Positions 57,901-64,000 of a DNA stretch of 64,000 nucleotides are shown here, one piece after another. This DNA comes from Aquila chrysaetos chrysaetos (Eukaryota > Chordata > Aves > Accipitriformes > Accipitridae), in assembly GCF_900496995.4 (NCBI RefSeq), contig NC_044024.1, positions 186,001-250,000 on the forward strand, given 5' to 3'. Below the pieces are notes generated by a model that saw only the letters and a program-made list of their open reading frames with translations, had not been told where the DNA came from and searched no databases. Position numbers and translations under genes: made by a program. Position 1 is the stretch's first letter, and each line of letters starts with the position of its first letter.

Positions 57901-60900
57901 GAATGAGGAGGAGACATTAAGGAAATAATAGTGCTGGGACTGCAAAAAGGAATATTGTGAGCTCCTGGAAGGGACTGTACCTCCAACTTCTGTTGAGAAT
58001 GCACTTGCTCTGAGCAGGTGTAAATACCATTGATACAGCTTTCTGGTGAGCAGAGCTAGTTGGAAAATTACAAACACCCATGATAGCTATTGCCTCTGGT
58101 TGTACATCATCTTTTAAAGAAATACAAGCCAGGGTTGACCTTCAATCATAAAGATTGACTGAGGGGTCAAGGGGATGTGGAATATACTGCTCTTGAGCTG
58201 GGAGGTTACAGTGAAGGCTGTCTGTGCCCCACACGCAGCAGCACTGCCCTCCCATCCATCTCTGAAGCATCCTTGACTGACTGAAGAAGAAGCATCTGCA
58301 AGTGAAGGCCTTGGCTGGGCCACTGTAACTTCTTAGTGGCCTTCACCCAGCCAGGCAGCAGCTGCATTGCCAGAGGTGGCTGCTGTCAAGAAGCCCTGTT
58401 GTGAATTCAGTTTGTTTCCTTGTTACAGCATTAGCCCATCTCTGATTATTGCATTACTGCCCTCTTGCTTCCAGTGGTGAAAATCTGGCCCTTGCTCCTT
58501 TTGTTTGCAGTGATTCTCAGAAAGTTGCTGAACATCTAGAGAGAGATCAGAGTGGGCAAAAGGCAGTCTTGTTTGAGAGGTGTGGAAACTGAGGCGTGTT
58601 TACAGTCTTCCCCTCCAGCCCCTGTTATCTGAGACTTGAGCACACTTGATGTAAGCACTTTGTCTGCAGGTTTGTGTTCAGTGCATCTGTTTTGGGGCAG
58701 CACTCTGTACCTGGTCCTGTGGTAGTTGACGGGTTTTCGTAGTGGCAATGGGGACGGGGAATTCTAGTTTTGTTCAGTGGCTGTAGTTCTGTGTATGTAA
58801 GCAGCCTGTATCTGCTTCCTTACAGGAGTATTTGTGAGGTGGTGGGCTCAGTAGGAGGTAAGGGGTAGGCTGTTCTTACTGTTCAAGTTAAGAACTTCCC
58901 ACAAACCTGGAGGAGAGCATGGTCCAGTCCTGCTTGCTCCAAACAATGAAGGAGCGAAGACTTCCGTACTGTGGCACAGTGCTGGCCTTGAGCTTTGTCA
59001 TGACTTGTTGAGCTGCTTGCTCAGTTCCTCCCTCCCCTCTGGACACTTTTCCTTTGGGAGTTCCACTGTTGAGCACCTGGGATTTTATCAAATACTGATT
59101 TGATAAAATGCTCCAGTGTTGGAACAAACAGGTGTTAATTTGCTTGCCTGGATGACACCTGTAATCTTTCTGCATATGTTGCAGCTCCTCATGGATAGGG
59201 GCCAGGGGGTTTCTGGCTTGTGTGTGATTTCTGTCTCTTCCCTATCCTGCTCTTGTGGCAGCTCTGCTGCAGGACAGGCTGCCTCTTCTGATTCTTCCTG
59301 CTCCTTCTGATGCTTCTTCTCCTGCTTCTCTGCAGAGGAACTTCTTCCTCCCTTAATTTATCAAATGTATCAAATCGATTCAAATGGTGGTGGACTTACT
59401 CTCACAACCCCAGAACTGCAGCATTGCTAAAACTGTATTAATGTGTATATTAATAACTACAGGATTACACAATGATTTTAATCTGCTTTCAGAGAGACAG
59501 CAGACTAATGTGGTAATTTTTTAAACCTTCCATCTTGGGTCTCTTGTAAGCCCTCAAAGCTTACAGAGGAGCTCTTCTGGTCAGAGCTGTTTGCTCAGAG
59601 TGTCTTCTGCCCAAAGGAACCGATGCAAGTCTGCCTTGTGCTGACTATGCCTATGTGTTTGCTGAGCCAGCCTATGGAAGGACTGAAACTCTAATGGGGG
59701 TCAGAGGAGCTGGGTCTGGTATCTTGGAAGTCTGAGTGTGCTTCTGGCTGTGGAAGGCTGCAACGGTATTGTGTAACTTCTTGTTGGATCAGTGCAGTGC
59801 TGATTCCAATCTGTTTAACTTCTTGTGTAGAAGTCAGGGATGAGGTGGAGTTAATGGTACCCCATAGCTGTTTTGGACATTTACATGAGAGTCCCTAGAC
59901 TGGGTGGAGGGGGGGCAAATTGTCCTTTGTGTGGTGCAGAAGAAACTGGGCAATGTATTTCAAGCTAGAAAACCACTTCCTTCCCAGCATGTGCTAACAC
60001 GTTGCTAGATGTGTAGGCACAGCCGTTGCACCGACAGCAGTGTGACCTGCTGGGAAGCAAGATGGGGGGGGGTGGTATGCCGATGTGCACACTGATGGAA
60101 ACTTGGCTTCTGCCAAACTTCTGTGAAACAGAGCTAAAGATTCACTCCAGCTGTGTCTGACCTGCCCAAAAAGTGTGTGCTGACCTCCAAAGCAACATTT
60201 TGAGGGTTTTGTGGTTTTTTTCAAAGCAAGGATATTTTTGCTTAGCTCTTTTTTTTTTTCTTTTTTTTTTCTTCTGTTGGTTGGTTTTTTGTGGGAGGGG
60301 TGGTTATTTGTAAAGCTTCCTATTTTTGTGTCCTGGGTTACATGAACACTGGTTTACTCTGGAAAGGCTGCATTTACTTCTAGGCTTGCTGCTAGATGGA
60401 GCAGGGGAGAGGAGGAAAAAGGAGATCTTACTTCTGCCCTTTTCCTCCTGTTTAAAAGATCTTAAAACAGGCTATCCAAACTCAGTATGGGGCATTATTC
60501 TCTCCTACCTCAGGAGGGTTGTTCCTGCTTTCACCAGAGGACAGTTGTCCCCTTCACTGCTCTTGCCTGCCTGCAGGACTGGGTGGGTATGATGCTCTCA
60601 GACCTTACTTCCCCCTCTGTGTTGGCTCCTCTCCTGTTGGGTGGCATTGACCTGTCACTTGCTGTGCTCTGAGTTCCTGGCAAGGAGAGAGGTCAGTGCC
60701 AGGCAAACACACAAACGTCCTTGCTGTGAAAACTGCTGCATATATCTAGTGTATCTCTCAATTCAAGGTTTACTGGAGAGATAAGAGGGTTTGTGGTTTG
60801 TTTGGATGTGCTATGGCCCCTTTCCTTGCGTCTCTCAATGGCAAGCCTTGCTTTCCTTCTACGGAAATGACTGAGACACAGAACTGGGCTGCCTGCTGCA

Positions 60901-63083
60901 CCTCTGTAGTGCCTGAAAAGCAAAGGCAGGACTGGGCAGAGTCTCTGAGCTGCAGAGGCTGCACAGAGCAATTTTTAAATTCAGGGGTGAGCTGCAGCCC
61001 AAGAATTAGGGTTTGAAGGCCAAAGTATTCAGGGCAGCTTGCAGGAGAGAGCAAACCACGTGGAAAAGCTGACCTGAGAGTGAGGGGCCACAGAGCAGGG
61101 ACACTGGCCAGAGCTGTGTTCAGCTAAAACAAACCGCTTGCCTCACTGCCAGCCCTCCTCTGTGATAGAAGCAAGCAAGGGTGGGGACAGAAGTCTTCGA
61201 AGGTTGTTCTACAAATGATTTGAAATGAGGAATATTTACGTTAACTGGGGTTGAGGGGTGGAATTACAGAGAAGTCCCAGTGATCCTGGACATGGCTGGG
61301 CTGTCTGATGTGCACCCATGCCTGCTATGTGGCATGCCTGCTTCAATGATTTGTGCCACCCTCCCTGTGCTCACAGAGCTATTGGCCTGAGCAAAACCTG
61401 AGGGGCAAATCCTGCAGCAGAAAAAAAAATGCATTTGTGGGACGAGCATGGGCTGGCATGAGGGTGCTGCAAGGCTGTGATTGCTGGTTGCCAAGCCCAT
61501 CACATATTGAGCTGGGAAGCGTCACCCACCTTCAGCAAAAGGAGCAAAGAGACTTTGATCAGTGATGCCCTGCAAATACGACTCCAAGTTATCTCAGATC
61601 ACATCCCTCCATAGCAGAGCACTGCATGTTTCTCTTCCATGTGTCCTGTCATCGGAGCAGTAATGCCCAGCCTGCGCTTGGCAAATAGGAGTGAGGTGGA
61701 ATAAAATATTCCTCTGTGCTGCTCTACTAGATGCAAAGTGAACAGAGGGAAGTAGACAGGTGGTTTTAGAAAGGGAATTCCCCCCCTAAGAAAAAAAAAA
61801 GGTTTTTTTTTTCTTTTTTAATCCTTTATGCATTGCCCATGAGCTTCTCTCTATTGAAGCTATCTCAGTGGTGTGTTTGAATGCTTGGACACTTGCCTTT
61901 AAAACTTTATTGGACTGAAGAATATGATTCCACTCCCCCATTATGGAAAATACTTGCACTCCTTAATGTCTTTGATGCTTTTCTCAGAAAGCTTAAGCAT
62001 CCCCTTCCAACCTGAAAGCTTTGGGTGGAAAATTTTCATTTGAAAAGTCAAAACTTTCCAGTTATCTTCATACTATGAATCCACTGTGTGTATGTGTGTT
62101 GAGGGGAACATTTTCCATCCAGTTCTCATTCTTATGCTGTAGTTTCTCTCCCCTCTATGGATTGATTAGAGTCCAGTTTCAAAGGTTTTTGCTTATACCA
62201 GCTACTAATATGTTACTGCATTAAAAAAATTGACTAAAGCAAACATCCTAGCAAATGGTGAACTGTTAATTTGGTATTAGGGACAGGCTCCTGAGATGAG
62301 AGCTGTTCTCAAACTCCACAAAAAACAGGAACTGAAACTTCTCTGCTGTTGCATTTTGGTCCTCAGGGGCAAATTGATTTACCCTGGAAAGGAGCGTAGA
62401 CTAAACTAGTGACAGTGTTTCTGGGAATAAATTAAAGAGTTTTCTTCTATAGAAGTCTCACTAGTGCGGCGTATCAGTGTGAAATGAATGATGCTTATCT
62501 GTGCCTTTATAGCACTTTTCAGAAGAGAATTTAGCAAATGAGCAAAGTGTGGCTCTTTCTCACCACCATCCTGCGAAGTAAGTGAATATTCACATTTTAG
62601 AGCTGGGAGCCTGCAGTATCAGGGAAGGCAGTGATGTGACTGGATGACATCCACATCAAGAGCAGAATCTGTAAGTCTTACTCTCACCTCATTGCTGTAA
62701 GAACTGGCATGCCCCTCTTTTCCTGAGGCAGCAGCCGTCAGTGCTCCTGCCAGTCTACTCTTCCAGCCCTCAGCTTGCAACCCCTTGTATGATTAGACAT
62801 TGCAATGAATATTGCTTCTGAAAATGGTTTTAGGTCTGGTTCCTAAAAGGGAAGTCCATAAGGCAAAACAAGGTGAGCATTGCTTGGGGACTGGTATGTG
62901 GAGATAATGCTCGTGTTTACCATGCTTCACCCAATTCTCATGCCTGTGCCCTGATGGGCTGGACTGCAGCAAGATCCAAGCACAATCCCTCTGTCCATCC
63001 TTTCCTCCTTCCTCCACCCCCAGGGAGGCTGTCCTAGTTTTTTTTCTTTTTTTTTTCCTTTCTCTTTTTTTCCACCCTCTCAG
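54999..63083. other. Downstream intergenic DNA, no gene recognised
   Basis: No known protein, RNA gene or complete mobile element is identifiable. A GC- and CpG-richer block at about 55300-55540 differs from its surroundings and may be an old repeat I cannot name. T-rich tracts occur at 60250-60282 and about 61802-61820. A perfect hairpin is at 59082-59109. Open frames up to 171 codons exist, but they begin at non-ATG codons or lack splice context. Confidence 0.6.
59082..59109. repeat. Perfect 12-bp inverted repeat with 4-base loop
   Basis: The arms ATTTTATCAAAT (59082-59093) and ATTTGATAAAAT (59098-59109) are exact reverse complements around ACTG. The stem is AT-rich. Related TATCAAAT words recur at about 59357-59380. 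Confidence 0.85.
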
Positions 63084-63340
63084 CTGTACTTGTAACCCTT
63101 AATCTAGCTGGCCTTGCAACAAACAACAGCTCAGGAGACACAGAGCAGGACCTTAAGCACCATGATAGCTCAAGGCATCTCAGGGCTCATGCGACCCTTG
63201 CTCAGTGGACTGAGTGTGAGCAAAATTCGCTTTATTTATCTCTGTGGGGTGACTGAGCAGCATCACCCACCAGCTAGGCAGGGGTCAGAAAGAGGCTTCA
63301 GCTCCATGCACAAGCTCCAGGATGCCCCTGGGGAATCGAG
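63084..63340 (+). CDS. Candidate exon of an unknown transcript
   Basis: The segment begins after a strong acceptor (long pyrimidine tract ending CCACCCTCTCAG at 63083) and ends at a strong donor, GAG|GTGAGT (63341). Inside, ATG at 63162 in the good context CACCATGA opens a frame that stays open to the donor (MIAQGISGLMRPLL onward). The frame continues across the 82-bp putative intron. No homologue is recognised. Chance or a non-coding spliced RNA is equally possible. Confidence 0.25.
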
Positions 63341-63422
63341 GTGAGTAAAATGCTGAACCCTACCTCGCTGTGTCTGGAAGGGACTTTTCAGGAGGGACAT
63401 GTGCTTACCTCTTCTCCTGCAG

Positions 63423-63567
63423 AAGGAAGAAGAGAGAGGCCAGTGCAGAACATGGCCTGCAGGAGGTGGTGGGTGAGGAAGTGCAGGCTAAGTGGATGCT
63501 GACAGGAGGAAGGTGGTGCGGGGAGCCAGGCTGTGAGAGATGCTGCTCCCCGCTTCTGGAGCTGTAG
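63423..63567 (+). CDS. Candidate last exon of the same unknown transcript
   Basis: It follows the acceptor ACCTCTTCTCCTGCAG. Joined to the exon ending at 63340, the split AG|A codon keeps the frame, giving a basic stretch (RRKKREASAEHG) and a C-terminus rich in C and G (GGRWCGEPGCERCC), ending at TAG 63565-63567. The combined product would be about 108 residues. No signal peptide, domain or relative is evident. Confidence 0.22.
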
Positions 63568-64000
63568 GGGCCACAGCTCGTGGCCCGGATACTGAGCACA
63601 TAGATGATGACATGGCACAAGAGTCCATTGACCACTGGGGCTCAGTCACCAGCCTTTGAGGAATGGGGATGGTGAGCAAGGTGTGTTGGACAGCTGGGCC
63701 ACAAGCCTGCTGTATTCCTGCTGTGTGGAAGCTGGGATGACCACTGGGTTGCTCCGGGAATTGCAAGTTCTCTTAAGTTTCTTGTCGCTGCTGCTGTAAA
63801 GCTGGAGTAGGGAGCTGATGATGTCTGCAGCTCCAGGGAGCAAAATGCTCTCTTTAGGTTATGCGATGCCACGCTGCAAGCTCTCGTGCCTTGCTGGTGT
63901 GCCCTTCTTAGGGAGATGGGGAGGCTGGCTCAAGGGCTGCGATGGTGGCTGTAGGTGCAAGGGGCTGTACGAGCCCATGGCGCCGGTGCCCTGCCAGGCT
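63568..64000. other. Terminal segment, nothing recognised
   Basis: The last 430 bases become GC-richer towards the end of the window. They hold overlapping minus-strand frames that resemble no known protein. Confidence 0.5.

Noticed and set aside
54999-64000. mir-223 hairpin expected somewhere downstream of MSN in amniotes
   Set aside because: I looked for the mature sequence core and its complementary arm and did not find them. A loose resemblance at about 18766 (CAGTTTGAATACCCC) has no pairing arm and lies in intron 1.

Overview
The window is vertebrate nuclear DNA, most likely from a bird. Two things point that way. The only interspersed repeats I can recognise are 5'-truncated CR1 LINEs of the avian/reptilian type, and the one protein-coding gene I can assemble encodes a moesin slightly different from the mammalian protein. 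The DNA is intron-rich, with canonical GT-AG splice sites, a GC-rich promoter island and long non-coding stretches. There are no bacterial-style operons. The species cannot be named from the sequence.

Layout. Positions 1 to about 6270 are non-coding upstream DNA, with two abutting palindromes near 4.4 kb. From about 6270 to 7440 lies a strong CpG island with GC boxes and a GGGAGC hexamer array; it contains the first exon. The moesin gene (MSN, + strand) has its ATG at 6811 and its stop at 51955-51957. I could place 13 coding exons, and all reading phases close: 1743 nt, 580 residues plus stop. Intron 1 is about 28 kb and intron 2 about 9.3 kb; the other ten are 0.36-1.1 kb. The 3' UTR is about 3 kb, with four AATAAA signals; the last (54974) gives the longest transcript. 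From about 55 to 64 kb no known gene is recognisable. A well-formed pair of candidate exons at 63084-63340 and 63423-63567 is worth testing.

Moesin is the membrane-actin linker of the ezrin/radixin/moesin family. The N-terminal FERM domain (exons 1 to 8) binds PIP2 and membrane-protein tails. A long alpha-helix (exons 8 to 12) and a C-terminal ERM-association domain (exons 12 and 13) carry the F-actin site and the regulatory threonine, T561 here. The FERM part matches human residue numbering exactly (K63/K64, K253/K254, K262/K263). The protein is three residues longer than human moesin because of a small acidic insertion in the linker.

Repeats: one 1.3 kb decayed CR1 copy in intron 1, two CR1 3'-end fragments (introns 1 and 12), and several long homopolymer runs (C22, C27, C24, T29, T24, G19). 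I found no CRISPR array, prophage or operon, and no clear undescribed multi-gene system. The most interesting unexplained items are the candidate spliced transcript at 63.1-63.6 kb, a perfect 12-bp hairpin at 59.08 kb, the adjacent palindromes at 4.41 kb, and a possible regulatory module at 12.46-12.91 kb behind paired poly-C tracts.
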